Below, in pieces: positions 1 through 10,126 of a DNA stretch of 64,000 nt (its first letter is position 1; each line of letters begins with the position of its first letter). This DNA is from Brenneria roseae subsp. roseae (GTDB lineage: Bacteria; Pseudomonadota; Gammaproteobacteria; Enterobacterales; Enterobacteriaceae). Below the pieces are notes generated by a model. It ran no database searches and had not been told where the DNA came from. It worked only from the letters and a program-made list of their open reading frames with translations. Made by a program: the position numbers and the translations under genes. Location of the stretch: contig NZ_KZ819029.1 in assembly GCF_003115845.1 (NCBI RefSeq), positions 130,952 through 194,951 of the forward strand, given 5' to 3'.

Positions 1-208
1 AAGTCAACTGTTGTGCACTATGTCCTTCCAGAGATAGTCCATGCGCTTGTGCCACATCTCTTGCCATGTCATCTGCTGGTTTATCCACCAACGCACCTAG
101 TCCAGCTGACGCAATGTGTTTATTGGGTAATGCCTGTTTTAACAGTCGTTCCCCAGTTGGGGAACGACAGATATTACCAACACAGACCACTAATATTGAA
201 CCAAACAT
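1..208 (-). CDS. wzb: Low-molecular-weight protein-tyrosine phosphatase Wzb (partial)
   Basis: Cytoplasmic phosphatase that dephosphorylates the Wzc tyrosine autokinase during export of capsule-type exopolysaccharide. Only the N-terminal 69 residues are inside the window; the rest lies beyond position 1. The sequence opens MFGSILVVCVGNICRSPTGE and contains the family's CX5R phosphate-binding loop (Cys9 to Arg15, then Ser16), which is diagnostic for low-molecular-weight tyrosine phosphatases. It starts 10 bases after the wza stop on the same strand, the usual wza-wzb order. The wzc kinase would be expected next, outside the window. Confidence 0.93.
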   Translation of the reverse strand, partial: MFGSILVVCVGNICRSPTGERLLKQALPNKHIASAGLGALVDKPADDMARDVAQAHGLSLEGHSAQQLT

Positions 209-218
209 AGTCATATCC

Positions 219-1355
219 TTATGGCCAAGTACGGATACGTAAACTTCCTGCACTGAGGTCATTAAAGGCAGAAATAGTAGGCGCAAGTTGTGAAATTAAA
301 CGGTTCCAACGGCCAACCGGAGCAGTTGTCACATAGACAACATCGTACGGCTGCAATTGGAATTCAGTTCCCATTACCAATGATGTGGCATCCGATGCAT
401 TAAGCTGATAAATATCTGCGAGCTTAGGCCCTTTCGTTCCACGTAATGGACGAATCACAAATATACCTGTCGCATCCGCCAGTGATTGATCCATCCCCTC
501 AGCATTACCCAGCGCTTCAGTCAATGTCATACCACTACGGTCCATTTTAAGCGTGCTTTGCTTTGTCACTTCTCCCATCACGAATATTTTCAGATCGTCA
601 TTGCGAGGAATGTAGAGAATATCACCCGGATAGAGGAGATAATTTTGCGAGAGATCGCCGTTTTGCATCAGCGCCTGGAGGGAGAGTCGTTGTTCTTTAC
701 CATTGTGCGTCAACACGATATTACGCCAGTCCGCATTCTCAGTCAGACCACCGGCTTTATTAATCGCATCCAACACCGTCAGTGGTACGTTGGTAATTGC
801 CTGTTCTCCAGAAGTTGCCACTTCTCCGGTTACATAAGCTTTTTGAGAACGGAATGAAGCTATATTGACATCAACTTGAGGAGATTCAATATATTGAGCA
901 AGTCGGCTCATAATCTCCTCACGCACTTCAGTCACCGTTTTACCCGCAACTTTTACCTTGCCGATATAAGGGTAGAAAATCGTACCATCAGAATGCACCC
1001 AGTTACCGGTATCCGCCGCAGTACGGTAAGTACCGGCCGGAGTAGTTAACTCAGGGTGATCCCATACGGTCACCATGATCACATCACCAATGCCGATACG
1101 ATATTCATAGCCTTGCAGTTCTTTTTCCAACGCCGGATTACTTTGCGCTATCAGCGGTTTCGGCCGCATTTTTTCCACTAAATAAGGCGTTAGAGGATAA
1201 ACATTAACCAACTTATCAATATCAAAATCAGCATCTTGCTGCTTAATTACTTCCTTGCCGCTGGTGGAAAGGTGTGTGCCGGGAATTATGGTGCAGCCAC
1301 TAAGCAGAGCTGCCGACACCACCACCGGTATCAATTTTAATTTGTGCTTTATCAT
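219..1355 (-). CDS. wza: Outer-membrane polysaccharide export lipoprotein Wza
   Basis: Octameric outer-membrane channel for group 1 capsule or colanic acid-type exopolysaccharide; AmsH is the Erwinia amylovora counterpart. The 378 residues begin with a lipoprotein signal ending in the lipobox LLSGC, so Cys21 is the predicted lipidated residue. The N-terminal poly-export domain (about 85-175) contains [19 protein letters not shown], and SLBB-type repeats follow (for example KAYVTGEV and IFVMGEV). The C-terminus ends in an amphipathic stretch rich in Arg and Trp, like the alpha-helical barrel of the family. Length equals E. coli Wza (379). It lies between the wecA-like gene and wzb in one minus-strand operon. 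Confidence 0.96.
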   Translation of the reverse strand: MIKHKLKLIPVVVSAALLSGCTIIPGTHLSTSGKEVIKQQDADFDIDKLVNVYPLTPYLVEKMRPKPLIAQSNPALEKELQGYEYRIGIGDVIMVTVWDHPELTTPAGTYRTAADTGNWVHSDGTIFYPYIGKVKVAGKTVTEVREEIMSRLAQYIESPQVDVNIASFRSQKAYVTGEVATSGEQAITNVPLTVLDAINKAGGLTENADWRNIVLTHNGKEQRLSLQALMQNGDLSQNYLLYPGDILYIPRNDDLKIFVMGEVTKQSTLKMDRSGMTLTEALGNAEGMDQSLADATGIFVIRPLRGTKGPKLADIYQLNASDATSLVMGTEFQLQPYDVVYVTTAPVGRWNRLISQLAPTISAFNDLSAGSLRIRTWP

Positions 1356-1473
1356 CCTGTGTATGCCATCGCTCTTAATTGAATATTGCGCAAATCCCTA
1401 CAAAATAGTTCGTTATTATAGAGAAGAACAGACCCAAATTAACCCTCGGTCTAACGTGTAAAAAGCAGGTAAT

Positions 1474-2580
1474 TTACCGCTTTAGCGGTGTTGTGCCATC
1501 TTTATCTACATCTACAAGTACTGTTCCGGAACGCTGCGGCCTATGGCTGATACGTCGAAACCAGGTCAATACACGCCATATTCTGCTGATCATCCAGAAA
1601 TAGCCGACAAACGCCATCAGAAATACGCTTAACATAATAGACTCTGTCGTCCCGCTACGCTCGCTGATAATGCCTACAGCAGCAAATAAAATCGCCGCAC
1701 CGACAATAACAGCCAATGCCTGACGTGGCGTTAAGCCCGCACGCATCAATATATGATGTAAATGTTCGCGATCGGGTTTGAACGGGCTATCTCCCCGACG
1801 GATACGACGTATCATGATCGTCACCATATCCATTAGTGGAATAGCGATCAACCAGAGTGCCGTTACCGGGCGTATTACAGCATCCTCACCCTGCGTTGCC
1901 AGCATTAACAGCCAGATTACCGTAAAACCTATCAGCGTACTGCCCGCATCCCCCATGAACACCTTAAATCTATTCCCCCAAAGAATCCCCAGATTCAGAA
2001 GGATATAAGGCAACGTTGCCGCCAGCAGGCACAAACTCCAACTGGCCAACGCACCATGGCCGCCAAGATAGAAAACCACAGCAAGCGCACCAAACGTCAC
2101 GCAAGATAAAGCCCCCAGTAAACCATCAATGCCATCAACCATATTGAAAGCATTGATCGCTCCCCATACTGCAAACAAAGTAACGAAATAACCCAAAATG
2201 CCTAAAAAGAGTTCATATCCGAAGAGTATCTTTCCTAATGAGGTCAGATACAGACCCGCATACATCATCAATCCGGCAACAAATGCCTGTAATCCGATGC
2301 GGGGTAAGACAGGAAGATCGAAGCGATCGTCCAATACGCCGACAACCAGCAGCGCAGTGGCACAGATCATATAGAGGGAGAAATCGGGTAACCAGTCCGG
2401 CTGTAACGCATACAGTACCCATAGCGCCATATAGATGGATACCCCGCCAACGAGCGGAATATTTCCTTGATGTTTCTTACGTATGTTGGGCTTATCCACT
2501 AATCCAACGTTGATTGCCGCTTTTCTCGCCACGAATAATGCGACGAATGCGCTTAAAAATATCACCGTGAGTTCTTGCAT
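1474..2580 (-). CDS. wecA: WecA-family undecaprenyl-phosphate sugar-1-phosphate transferase heading the EPS operon
   Basis: Integral membrane enzyme that moves a sugar-1-phosphate (GlcNAc-1-P in WecA) from UDP-sugar to undecaprenyl phosphate, the first step of polysaccharide repeat assembly. The 368 residues form about 11 hydrophobic segments. Family motifs are present: DD at 84-85 (GVLDDRFDLP), NMVDGIDGL, FMGDAGST and DREHLHHIL. As the first gene behind a JUMPstart/ops element and upstream of wza it probably initiates the exopolysaccharide encoded here; the enterobacterial-common-antigen locus would normally hold its own wecA elsewhere. The gene symbol is by family; substrate specificity cannot be read from the sequence. 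Confidence 0.85.
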   Translation of the reverse strand: MQELTVIFLSAFVALFVARKAAINVGLVDKPNIRKKHQGNIPLVGGVSIYMALWVLYALQPDWLPDFSLYMICATALLVVGVLDDRFDLPVLPRIGLQAFVAGLMMYAGLYLTSLGKILFGYELFLGILGYFVTLFAVWGAINAFNMVDGIDGLLGALSCVTFGALAVVFYLGGHGALASWSLCLLAATLPYILLNLGILWGNRFKVFMGDAGSTLIGFTVIWLLMLATQGEDAVIRPVTALWLIAIPLMDMVTIMIRRIRRGDSPFKPDREHLHHILMRAGLTPRQALAVIVGAAILFAAVGIISERSGTTESIMLSVFLMAFVGYFWMISRIWRVLTWFRRISHRPQRSGTVLVDVDKDGTTPLKR

Positions 2581-2620
2581 TTTTACACCATCATCAACCG
2601 TTATGAGTTGTTACATTGGG

Positions 2621-2658
2621 CACGCTACCGCCCCTGGCTTATAGCTACCAATGCACTG
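2621..2658 (-). promoter_or_regulatory. JUMPstart element with ops site (RfaH recruitment)
   Basis: Read on the minus strand the element runs CAGTGCATTGGTAGCTATAA followed by GCCAGGGGCGGTAGCGTG. This matches the JUMPstart consensus found ahead of polysaccharide and LPS operons almost base for base. The last 12 bases, GGCGGTAGCGTG, are the ops sequence at which RNA polymerase pauses and loads the antiterminator RfaH. It lies 40 bases upstream of the wecA-like start, in the correct orientation for wecA-wza-wzb. Confidence 0.93.
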
Positions 2659-2890
2659 TCAAAGTACGGAACACCATCCAGTGGTTAGACTTTGGAGCCG
2701 TAAGTTACACTTTTTTCTCTGTGAGCCTTTTTGTAGCTATGCAGCCCAATCAATTATGTTGAATAATTGTTGCAAGTAACAGATTTTTTACACAAAAAGC
2801 AATTCCTTTAGCAAAAATCGATTTCCAAGCATTCATAGTATTGACGACTAAGCGCAGATCACAAGAATTAAGATGTCGGAGGGTTTTTTT

Positions 2891-2904
2891 TCAGAATAAG
2901 ACTA
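2891..2904. promoter_or_regulatory. Possible RcsAB box upstream of the EPS operon
   Basis: TCAGAATAAGACTA agrees with the palindromic RcsAB consensus TAAGAATAATCCTA at 11 of 14 positions. It lies about 310 bases ahead of the wecA-like start, where RcsAB boxes of capsule operons are found. The core mismatches make this tentative. The rest of the 2659-3303 gap is AT-rich with no convincing gene; it should hold the divergent promoters of the EPS operon and yegH. Confidence 0.3.
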
Positions 2905-3303
2905 CGTGCATCCATAGCGTTCGATCCTCCCTCAGGATGAAAAACCAACTTAAAGGATAAAGTCAGCATATTTCGATGAAAATTTTATAAAAGCACACCA
3001 TCTTTAACGGGTAAGGCGCCTGACAAGTACGCGCGCTATTCTATGTGCGGTTCACTGATATGATCAAATGTTGCGGCCTGTATCGTGCCGATATAGTAGA
3101 AAATTTTGCGTATGGCCGCTTTTTTTAACCTTTATTAGCTAAAATTTGGCGACGCCATCTACAAACAGCTAACAATATACGTTGGATATTCATGTGTAAT
3201 CGTTTTTGTTAGATGTTACATAATGCCTTTACAAATTCTGGTTCATTCACGTTGGCCCTGATACGCTAGTCATGTCTACGTCAAGAAAGGTGAAATAATA
3301 AAT

Positions 3304-4890
3304 ATGGAGTGGATCGCAGATCCAACGATATGGGCCGGTTTGGCCACACTGGTCGTGCTGGAACTGGTATTAGGTATTGATAATCTTGTTTTTATTGCCA
3401 TTCTGGCGGAAAAACTACCAAAAGAACAACGAGATAGAGCCAGAGTCGTAGGACTTTTGCTCGCATTGCTGATGCGACTGGTTCTCTTATCTTCAATTTC
3501 CTGGCTGGTTTCTCTGACAACCCCCCTCTTCACGCTATTTGGACATACCTTCAGCGCTCGTGATGTGATCATGCTGATTGGCGGCCTGTTTCTGCTATTC
3601 AAAGCCACCATGGAGCTTAATGAACGGCTGGAAGGCAAAGATGAAGAGCAGCATGCCCAGCGCAAGGGGGCCAGATTCTGGCCGGTCGTCGCACAAATTG
3701 TCGTTCTGGATGCCATTTTCTCACTGGATTCGGTCATCACCGCCGTTGGCATGACGGACCATTTATTGGTGATGATGTCTGCCGTCACCATCGCCATCTT
3801 TTTAATGCTGCTGGCCAGCAAGCCGCTGACCCGGTTTGTCAGCGAACATCCGACGATTGTGATTCTGTGTCTCAGTTTCTTGCTGATGATCGGCTTCAGC
3901 CTGGTGGCAGATGCCTTTGGCTATCACATCCCCAAAGGTTATCTCTACGCCGCAATTGGTTTCTCAGTACTGATTGAATTGTTGAATCAGGTTTCGCAAT
4001 TTAACCGCCGACGCTTTCTCTCCTCTTCGGTTCCCCTGCGCCAGCGCACTGCTGAAGTTGTGTTACGTATTCTGCGCGGCGATCATGAGGAAGCCGAACT
4101 GGATAATCAGACATCATCGATGATTGCGGATAATGCGCATACAGGTAACGAGGTCTTCAATCGTCAGGAACGCCGTATGATTGAGCGTGTGCTGGGAATG
4201 GCGCAGCGTACCGTCAGCAGTATTATGACCTCACGCCACGATATCGATCCGGTTGAATTGAATACCCCGCAAAGCGAACTTGCCCGGATACTCACCACCA
4301 ATCAACATACCCGGCTGATTATTACGGACAGTGAGACGTCAGATGAACCGTTGGGGATTGTGCATGTCTCGGAGATTCTGCAACAGCAGTTGAATCAGAA
4401 GCCGTTCGATCTCTCTATTCTGATCAGGCAGCCGCTGGTCTTCCCTGAACAGCTCTCTCTGTTGCTGGCGCTGGAGCAATTTAGAGAAGCAAGGACTCAC
4501 TTTGCATTTGTCGTGGACGAATTTGGCTCGGTTGAAGGGATTGTGACACTCAGCGATGTGATGGAAACCATCGCGGGCAATCTGCCGCTGGAAGGTGAAG
4601 CCGTGGATGCCCGCCATGATATTCAGCAGAACGAAGACGGCAGTTGGACCGCAAACGGCTATATTCCGCTGGAAGACCTGACCATGTACGTTCCGCTCTC
4701 GCTGGATGAAAAACGGGAATACTATACGCTGGCCGGACTATTGATGGAGCATTCTCAACGTATCCCGCAGGCTGGTGATAAGCTGTCTATTGATGGCTAT
4801 CAATTCACCATCCTCACCGTCGAGAGCCATCGCATTATGAAAGTGCTGATTACCCCCGGCAGCGAGCCGCAATCTGACTTTGAGGTTTGA
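3304..4890 (+). CDS. yegH: TerC-family membrane protein with CBS pair and CorC/HlyC domain, YegH
   Basis: Inner-membrane protein of unknown substrate. The 528 residues closely follow E. coli YegH (527). Residues 1-235 form the TerC-like module of about seven membrane helices with the acidic motifs [12 protein letters not shown] and [18 protein letters not shown], thought to bind metal or other ions. Two CBS domains follow (about 305-425, with [20 protein letters not shown]), then a C-terminal CorC_HlyC/transporter-associated domain. As in E. coli it is divergent from the wza operon. TerC-family proteins have been linked to metal loading of exported enzymes, but no role is proven for YegH. Confidence 0.93.
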   Translation: MEWIADPTIWAGLATLVVLELVLGIDNLVFIAILAEKLPKEQRDRARVVGLLLALLMRLVLLSSISWLVSLTTPLFTLFGHTFSARDVIMLIGGLFLLFKATMELNERLEGKDEEQHAQRKGARFWPVVAQIVVLDAIFSLDSVITAVGMTDHLLVMMSAVTIAIFLMLLASKPLTRFVSEHPTIVILCLSFLLMIGFSLVADAFGYHIPKGYLYAAIGFSVLIELLNQVSQFNRRRFLSSSVPLRQRTAEVVLRILRGDHEEAELDNQTSSMIADNAHTGNEVFNRQERRMIERVLGMAQRTVSSIMTSRHDIDPVELNTPQSELARILTTNQHTRLIITDSETSDEPLGIVHVSEILQQQLNQKPFDLSILIRQPLVFPEQLSLLLALEQFREARTHFAFVVDEFGSVEGIVTLSDVMETIAGNLPLEGEAVDARHDIQQNEDGSWTANGYIPLEDLTMYVPLSLDEKREYYTLAGLLMEHSQRIPQAGDKLSIDGYQFTILTVESHRIMKVLITPGSEPQSDFEV

Positions 4891-4902
4891 TTTTGCGTAG
4901 AG

Positions 4903-4938
4903 AAAACGGCGCCTTCCCCAGAGGGAAGCGCCGTTTTT
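4903..4938. terminator. Bidirectional terminator between yegH and dcuC
   Basis: A long inverted repeat, AAAACGGCG-CCTTCCC, loop, GGGAAG-CGCCGTTTTT, sits between the convergent ends of yegH and dcuC. It has a T tract on the plus strand and A residues giving a U tract on the minus strand, so it can stop transcription in both directions. Confidence 0.88.
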
Positions 4939-4944
4939 ATGTTC

Positions 4945-6297
4945 TTAACGTGGCACCATAATCTCGGTTGCGACCACGACGACGATTAAGCCCACCAGTA
5001 CCGGAACTGATGTCCGTTTCACCACCTCGAAAGGCGATATTTTCGCCATCCCGGCTACCGCGACAACAACGCCGGAAACGGGGGAAATCGTCCGTCCAAG
5101 GTTCGATGCCTGTAACATGGGAATAGCCAGATAGGCCGGGTTGATACCCATTTGCGAAGCCAGCTTGGGAATCAATTCAACGAACGCATAGAACGGCGCA
5201 TTACCTGAACCCGTTGTCATCGCCGCCAGCATGGTGATCACCACCAGCACCAGCATAATCACCAATCCACCGCTGCCAAAAGACTGGGCAAAACCGATTA
5301 AACCGCTGATAAATCCAACCGTGCTGAGGCCCTGTGCGAAAACGCCTGCCGCCACCAGCAGAATGACCACGCTGGAGAACGCTTCAGCCATACCGCGATA
5401 AGCGACATCCAGACCGGCAAAGATCTTTTGTGCATTAAATAAACGAATAAACTCCAGCACCGCCGCCAGAATAATACACATCACCAGTACGGTAATGATG
5501 TGCAGTTCCGGTCCCCATTTGCCATCAAATATCAGCACCCCCATGATAGGGGTAAATGGCAGGATAGCGTAAAAACGCGGCGCGTCAGTGGTAATCTCAC
5601 TGGCATCCAGGATTTCATGGCTGACATTCGCTTTATTATCCAAATAGCGTTGCCAGAAGAAATGCGCCACCGCCATGCAAACAATGGCAATGACGGAGAT
5701 GGGCAGCGTAATCTTGAAGGCAAAATCGACCAGCCTCATCTCTGCAGCCTGTGCGGCCAGCACCACATCACCGGATGTCGGGGACAGGATCAGCGCAACC
5801 GGAGACGCGCAAATTGCGGCGGCGGCGCCACGGCTGATGCCAACGTTGACCATAACGGGAAACAGAGTCGCCATCAGTAAAACGCCCAACCCCGTTGCGG
5901 ATGACACCGCCAGCGACATCAGGCAGGCAACAAAGTATGCCGCAATCATCAGCAAATAAGGCGAGTTGATCATTTTCAGCGGGCGTGACACCAGCTTGAC
6001 GACAACATCGTTCGCGCCGATGTGGGTCATGTAGGCGGCAAATCCACACAGCGCCATGATCATCATGCCAAGGTCGCCGCCTCGGCTCATCAGCAAAATC
6101 TTAACGTATTCAACAATATCTGTGGCACTCAAGCCGGTTGACTTGGCGCCGGCGGGCAACACATCTTTCCCCAGCAGGGCGCTGATGACCAGCAACACCA
6201 ACCCGCCCACCATCAAGACCCCGGTGGCTGAGTAGCCTTTTATGATGTAACGTCCCACAAGCACCGTTACAACAACACCAATCAGAAGTTCGAGCAT
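4945..6297 (-). CDS. dcuC: Anaerobic C4-dicarboxylate transporter DcuC
   Basis: Inner-membrane carrier of the DcuC family, which exports succinate during fumarate respiration and fermentation. The 450-residue protein (E. coli DcuC has 461) is almost wholly hydrophobic, with about 12 predicted segments, starting MLELLIGVVVTVLVGRYIIK. Gly/Ser-rich re-entrant motifs such as MTTGSGNAPFYAFVELIP and LGRTISPVSGVVVAVAGMA are typical of the family. It is a single gene, convergent with yegH. E. coli does not carry dcuC at this place between yegH and asmA, so this is a local rearrangement relative to E. coli. Confidence 0.9.
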   Translation of the reverse strand: MLELLIGVVVTVLVGRYIIKGYSATGVLMVGGLVLLVISALLGKDVLPAGAKSTGLSATDIVEYVKILLMSRGGDLGMMIMALCGFAAYMTHIGANDVVVKLVSRPLKMINSPYLLMIAAYFVACLMSLAVSSATGLGVLLMATLFPVMVNVGISRGAAAAICASPVALILSPTSGDVVLAAQAAEMRLVDFAFKITLPISVIAIVCMAVAHFFWQRYLDNKANVSHEILDASEITTDAPRFYAILPFTPIMGVLIFDGKWGPELHIITVLVMCIILAAVLEFIRLFNAQKIFAGLDVAYRGMAEAFSSVVILLVAAGVFAQGLSTVGFISGLIGFAQSFGSGGLVIMLVLVVITMLAAMTTGSGNAPFYAFVELIPKLASQMGINPAYLAIPMLQASNLGRTISPVSGVVVAVAGMAKISPFEVVKRTSVPVLVGLIVVVVATEIMVPR

Positions 6298-6487
6298 TTA
6301 GTTTTTGTACCTGAATAATAAAATGTAAATCGCCTGGCGTTCAGGCGTTAAAATTCGGCAGCAACAGATTCCTCTGTTACAGGCGGAAAAGAGTGTACAG
6401 ATCTGCCAAAGAAGCTCAAATATTCAAGTGAGATCCGTGAATCAACGCATAGAAAAGATATAATGTGCTCGCAAAAGAAGCCGTACT

Positions 6488-6607
6488 GTGAGGAGTGTTC
6501 AGGTTTTCACGCCGACCGATATCGGCGCTATCCCCGCTAAGAAAATAAAAGCTCGCCGCCGGGTGGCGTTGCTGGAAGCGGCGCAAGTCGGCCAGGCAAA
6601 AGTATAG
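6488..6607 (+). pseudogene. Short basic reading frame, possible gene remnant
   Basis: In the 325-base gap between dcuC and asmA a 39-codon plus-strand frame, opening with a possible GTG and reading VFTPTDIGAIPAKKIKARRR near its start, ends at a double stop (TAG, then TAA 3 bases on). No clear ribosome-binding site precedes it. Its composition is protein-like, rich in Ala, Lys and Arg, so it may be the tail of a lost gene. I do not recognise the family and cannot exclude chance. Confidence 0.25.
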
Positions 6608-6622
6608 TAATAAAACCGATGC

Positions 6623-8455
6623 TTACAGCCGATCGAGCAGCTGTTTCAGGTCCTTACCTTTCTGACTTTCCTGGTTTTTATTAGCCCAGTCATTTAAGCG
6701 TTTCTTCAATTCATCTTGCAGGCGTTTACGCAGCAATTGATCTACCTGTAGCTGATAATTCAAATTATCCCACGAGCCATAAATCCGTAAGGGAATCGCC
6801 GTATTTTGCAATACGTTGATTAACTGTTCGTCACCTTGCCATCCCTCGGTGATCCGTACGTCCAGATTGGTATCACTGGTTCTGGCAGTGAGATCAACCA
6901 CCCCGGAACCGGTTAACGCCAGCAATTCAGAACTACCATTCAGGTTAGTAATTCGCAATTTACCCGCATTAAGCTGCACATTTCCCGTCAACTGCCGTAC
7001 TTCGGTATAACGTTCATAGCGTTCCTGCCCACGTATATTCATGTTATTACGCACGACAGCCATCTGCACCATTTGCTGAATATTCATCCCCTGTAACCGC
7101 AGATTGCTGGCTTTCAACGCCGCCTTCCCCTGCCACTGCTGTGTCAAGGCAGGCAGACTGAACGCGTTACCGGAAAACTGGCCGTTCAGCGATAGCTTAC
7201 CGCTCAGGCTCTGGGGCAGCGCAAACGCTGCCGTTAGTTGTGAAACATCAACATTCGTGAGTTCAGGCTGAAAAGTGATAGCAGGAGACACGTTTGCATC
7301 TATCTTTCCCGGTAAGGAGAAACTCCCTTCGCCCAGCTTGCCGTTCAGCGCGTCGATATTCAGCACGCCCTGCTGGTTAGTCGCCAGAAGATTAAACTGA
7401 CTGATGTTAAGTCCACGATAGACCAGCGAATCGGCTTGCAGTGATAAACGCGCGGTGAACCCCTTCAGGTCATCTTGCACATCGGGTGGGGGCGCTTGCG
7501 TGGAAATCACCGGCTTGCCCGCTTTAGCCTGAACAGCTGACGCGCCGTTCACCATGGCAGGTTTCATGCCGAGCAGCGCATCCAAATCCAGCTTGCTGGA
7601 TTTCAGATCCAGAACGTAGTCGGGAAGTTCGCCAAGCCTGGCGCTGCCGCTTCCCGTTATCTGGCTCTCATTGGCGCTCAGCGCCAGTTGGCTGACAGTG
7701 ATTTTTTCAGGCTGTTGTTGATAGCTGGCTTGCAAACTGCCGCTGCCGCTAATTCCGCCTTCGGGAATGCCTGCGCCCTGAATCTGGTACTCCAGCGAGC
7801 TGATATTCGCGTTGACCTGCTGCGGAAAGTGTTGCATATCCATATCCGCAGACAGAGAAAATGCGATATCGCGCTGGTCGCGATTAACCCGGCTGGATAA
7901 GGTAATACTGACCTGGCGGTTACCGTCCTGCTCCATCAATAAATTGATATCACGAACGTTGATCTGCTCATCATCGCTGCGCTGTAGCACCAATAGGCTA
8001 TCCGCTACTTTCAGTTTATCAATGTCGAATCGCCATCCCTGCGCTTCTGCCGGTGCCGGTGATCCGGCCGGCGCAATAGGCGCACTACCGGATTTTTTCG
8101 CTTCGCTTGCGGGCGTCAACTGAATAACCGCCCCTTTCAGCATGATCTGCTTGATCGCAAGCCTGTGAGACAGCAGCGGCAGAAGCTGCACATCAAGCCG
8201 CATATTTTCCGCGCTAACCACGGGCGCCGTCGACCCGGGCGCGCTTAGCGACATACCGCCAGACAGAATGCTCAACTGCGGCCAGACGTGCCAGCGCAGA
8301 TCGCCATCCAATTGCAGACGATAGCCGCTACGCTCCTCGACCTGTTTTATCATATAAGCGCGAAAATCATTGGGATTAACCAGCACTACCAGGGCGGTCA
8401 TTCCTGCCACCAGCACGACAAGCAGAATTGCCAGTGTTGTCAGAAATCTTCTCAT
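6623..8455 (-). CDS. asmA: AsmA, inner-membrane AsmA-like lipid-transport/assembly protein
   Basis: AsmA belongs to the AsmA/TamB/YhdP group, large inner-membrane-anchored periplasmic proteins thought to move phospholipids to the outer membrane; asmA mutants were first found as suppressors of misassembled porins. The 610 residues start with one membrane anchor (MRRFLTTLAILLVVLVAGMT) followed by a long periplasmic beta-rich domain, ending in a charged tail (LLRKRLQDELKKRLNDW). The start at 8455 was preferred to one 12 codons earlier because it matches E. coli and has GAGG just upstream. It precedes dcd and udk as in E. coli (yegH-asmA-dcd-udk). Confidence 0.95.
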   Translation of the reverse strand: MRRFLTTLAILLVVLVAGMTALVVLVNPNDFRAYMIKQVEERSGYRLQLDGDLRWHVWPQLSILSGGMSLSAPGSTAPVVSAENMRLDVQLLPLLSHRLAIKQIMLKGAVIQLTPASEAKKSGSAPIAPAGSPAPAEAQGWRFDIDKLKVADSLLVLQRSDDEQINVRDINLLMEQDGNRQVSITLSSRVNRDQRDIAFSLSADMDMQHFPQQVNANISSLEYQIQGAGIPEGGISGSGSLQASYQQQPEKITVSQLALSANESQITGSGSARLGELPDYVLDLKSSKLDLDALLGMKPAMVNGASAVQAKAGKPVISTQAPPPDVQDDLKGFTARLSLQADSLVYRGLNISQFNLLATNQQGVLNIDALNGKLGEGSFSLPGKIDANVSPAITFQPELTNVDVSQLTAAFALPQSLSGKLSLNGQFSGNAFSLPALTQQWQGKAALKASNLRLQGMNIQQMVQMAVVRNNMNIRGQERYERYTEVRQLTGNVQLNAGKLRITNLNGSSELLALTGSGVVDLTARTSDTNLDVRITEGWQGDEQLINVLQNTAIPLRIYGSWDNLNYQLQVDQLLRKRLQDELKKRLNDWANKNQESQKGKDLKQLLDRL

Positions 8456-8576
8456 GCCATCCTCACATGTGATACGCGTTATGCCCTTCATCCCTCAAGC
8501 TGCAAACGTGCGGCTTTCGCTTTCCGCCTTACCGCGTCTTGAAATCTGTCAGGTATACAACAGGCCTGCTGGCAAT

Positions 8577-9158
8577 TTAGTCTTCATCAATCCGGCTCGC
8601 GACAGCGCCCTGCTGATCTTTATATTTGGCATCCTGCCGACGATTGTAAGGACGAGCCGCCGGACCTGATAACGGCTCAAAACTCAGCGCGCCGATCATC
8701 ATTCCGGGACGCAACGCCAACGGCAACTTACCTGAATTATAGAACTCCAGCACAATTCTTCCTTGCCAACCGGGATCAATACGGTGCGCAGTCACATGGA
8801 CCATCAATCCCAGGCGAGCGAGAGAGGAGCGACCATCCAGCCATCCGACCAGATTATCCGGCAACGTTACCGACTCGAACGTCACCGCCAGCGCCAGTTC
8901 TCCCGGATGAAGAAAAAAGGCTTCGCCTTCCGGTAAAATAATCTCATCGCTCATCACACGATCCAGAGCCGAACTGACTTCATCCTTCGGTCCGCTTAGA
9001 TCAATATAGGCCGCGGTATGGCCGCTGAACACCCGAAACTGGTTTCCCAAACGGACATCAACAGTCGCGCCATTAATTCTTTCTGTTGGCGGGCGGGGAG
9101 TAATCACCAACCGGCCATCATCCAACCAGGCTTCAATGTCACGATCACACAGTCTCAT
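8577..9158 (-). CDS. dcd: dCTP deaminase
   Basis: Converts dCTP to dUTP, the main route to dTMP in enteric bacteria, in the cytosol as a homotrimer. The 193 residues match E. coli Dcd in length. The family signature [20 protein letters not shown] and the catalytic Glu in [15 protein letters not shown] are present, as is the C-terminal nucleotide-covering segment [11 protein letters not shown]. The start at 9158 ([12 protein letters not shown]) follows a good GGAG site; an in-frame ATG four codons upstream is less likely. It lies 61 bases after udk on the same strand and may be cotranscribed. Confidence 0.97.
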   Translation of the reverse strand: MRLCDRDIEAWLDDGRLVITPRPPTERINGATVDVRLGNQFRVFSGHTAAYIDLSGPKDEVSSALDRVMSDEIILPEGEAFFLHPGELALAVTFESVTLPDNLVGWLDGRSSLARLGLMVHVTAHRIDPGWQGRIVLEFYNSGKLPLALRPGMMIGALSFEPLSGPAARPYNRRQDAKYKDQQGAVASRIDED

Positions 9159-9219
9159 CTTTTTCTCCACTCGACACTGGCATTGGGGAAAATCCCCTTC
9201 ACTTATTTAACGCACCGGC

Positions 9220-9861
9220 TTATTCAAAGAACTGGCTTAGCTTGGCTTTCAAAATATCAATCGCGATACGATTTTTACCGCCGCGAGGAACAATGATATC
9301 GGCGTATTGCTTTGACGGCTCGATGAATTGCAAAAACATGGGCCGCACCGTTTTCTGGTACTGCTCCATCACGGAGTCCATTGAACGGCCGCGCTCGTTA
9401 ACATCGCGACGCATGCGGCGCAGCAGGCAGATGTCCAACGGAGTATCGACAAAAATGGAAAAATTCATCTCATCACGCAGGCGAGCGTCTGTCAGCAGCA
9501 AAATACCTTCAAGAATAATGACTTTCTTTGGCTCAAGATGAACCGTTTCCTGCTTACGGGTATGCTCAACATAGCTGTAGAGGGGAAGTTCTACCGCCCG
9601 CCCCGCCTTCAGCATTTGCAGATGCGTCAGCAACAGGCTGTGATCCATTGAGCTGGGGTGGTCATAATTGGTTTTGACCCGCTCTTCCATGGTCAGATGG
9701 CTTTGATCTTTGTAGTAGCTGTCTTCAGGTATCACACCAATATGTTCGTCACCGACCTGATCGCGCAATTCACGGTATAACGTACTGGAAATAAGACTTT
9801 TACCGGAAGCCGATGCCCCCGAGATCCCGATGATGACACACTGATGAGACTGCTCAGTCAT
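9220..9861 (-). CDS. udk: Uridine/cytidine kinase
   Basis: Phosphorylates uridine and cytidine to UMP and CMP in pyrimidine salvage, using GTP in enterobacteria. The 213-residue product has the P-loop [11 protein letters not shown] near residue 20, the [11 protein letters not shown] substrate segment, and the VILEGILLL and [13 protein letters not shown] motifs of the PRK/uridine kinase family. Start 9861 ([13 protein letters not shown]) gives exactly the E. coli length; the longer upstream frame is not needed. It lies upstream of dcd in the same direction. The 265-base gap to mrp shows no gene. Confidence 0.97.
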   Translation of the reverse strand: MTEQSHQCVIIGISGASASGKSLISSTLYRELRDQVGDEHIGVIPEDSYYKDQSHLTMEERVKTNYDHPSSMDHSLLLTHLQMLKAGRAVELPLYSYVEHTRKQETVHLEPKKVIILEGILLLTDARLRDEMNFSIFVDTPLDICLLRRMRRDVNERGRSMDSVMEQYQKTVRPMFLQFIEPSKQYADIIVPRGGKNRIAIDILKAKLSQFFE

Positions 9862-10126
9862 GGTATTAACGACCTGATTAACAATAAAAAGAGAGGGGAA
9901 CGCGCCAGCAGGCGCTTTGTCGCGCAATTATAGGGAGTTAGCACGGTTCACGCCACCCTTTCAAACATCCCGAAACCTTGCTGCATAGAACGGCGAATGG
10001 CAATGTTCGGTTCAGTATGAATGCGATTCTATCAAAGGGAACCAGAGAGGTTAATGGCAGAGGGAAACGGAGACGACGAGGAAAATCAGGCGCCCGCCGC
10101 CTCACCAACCGGATTGTTACGTGAAA

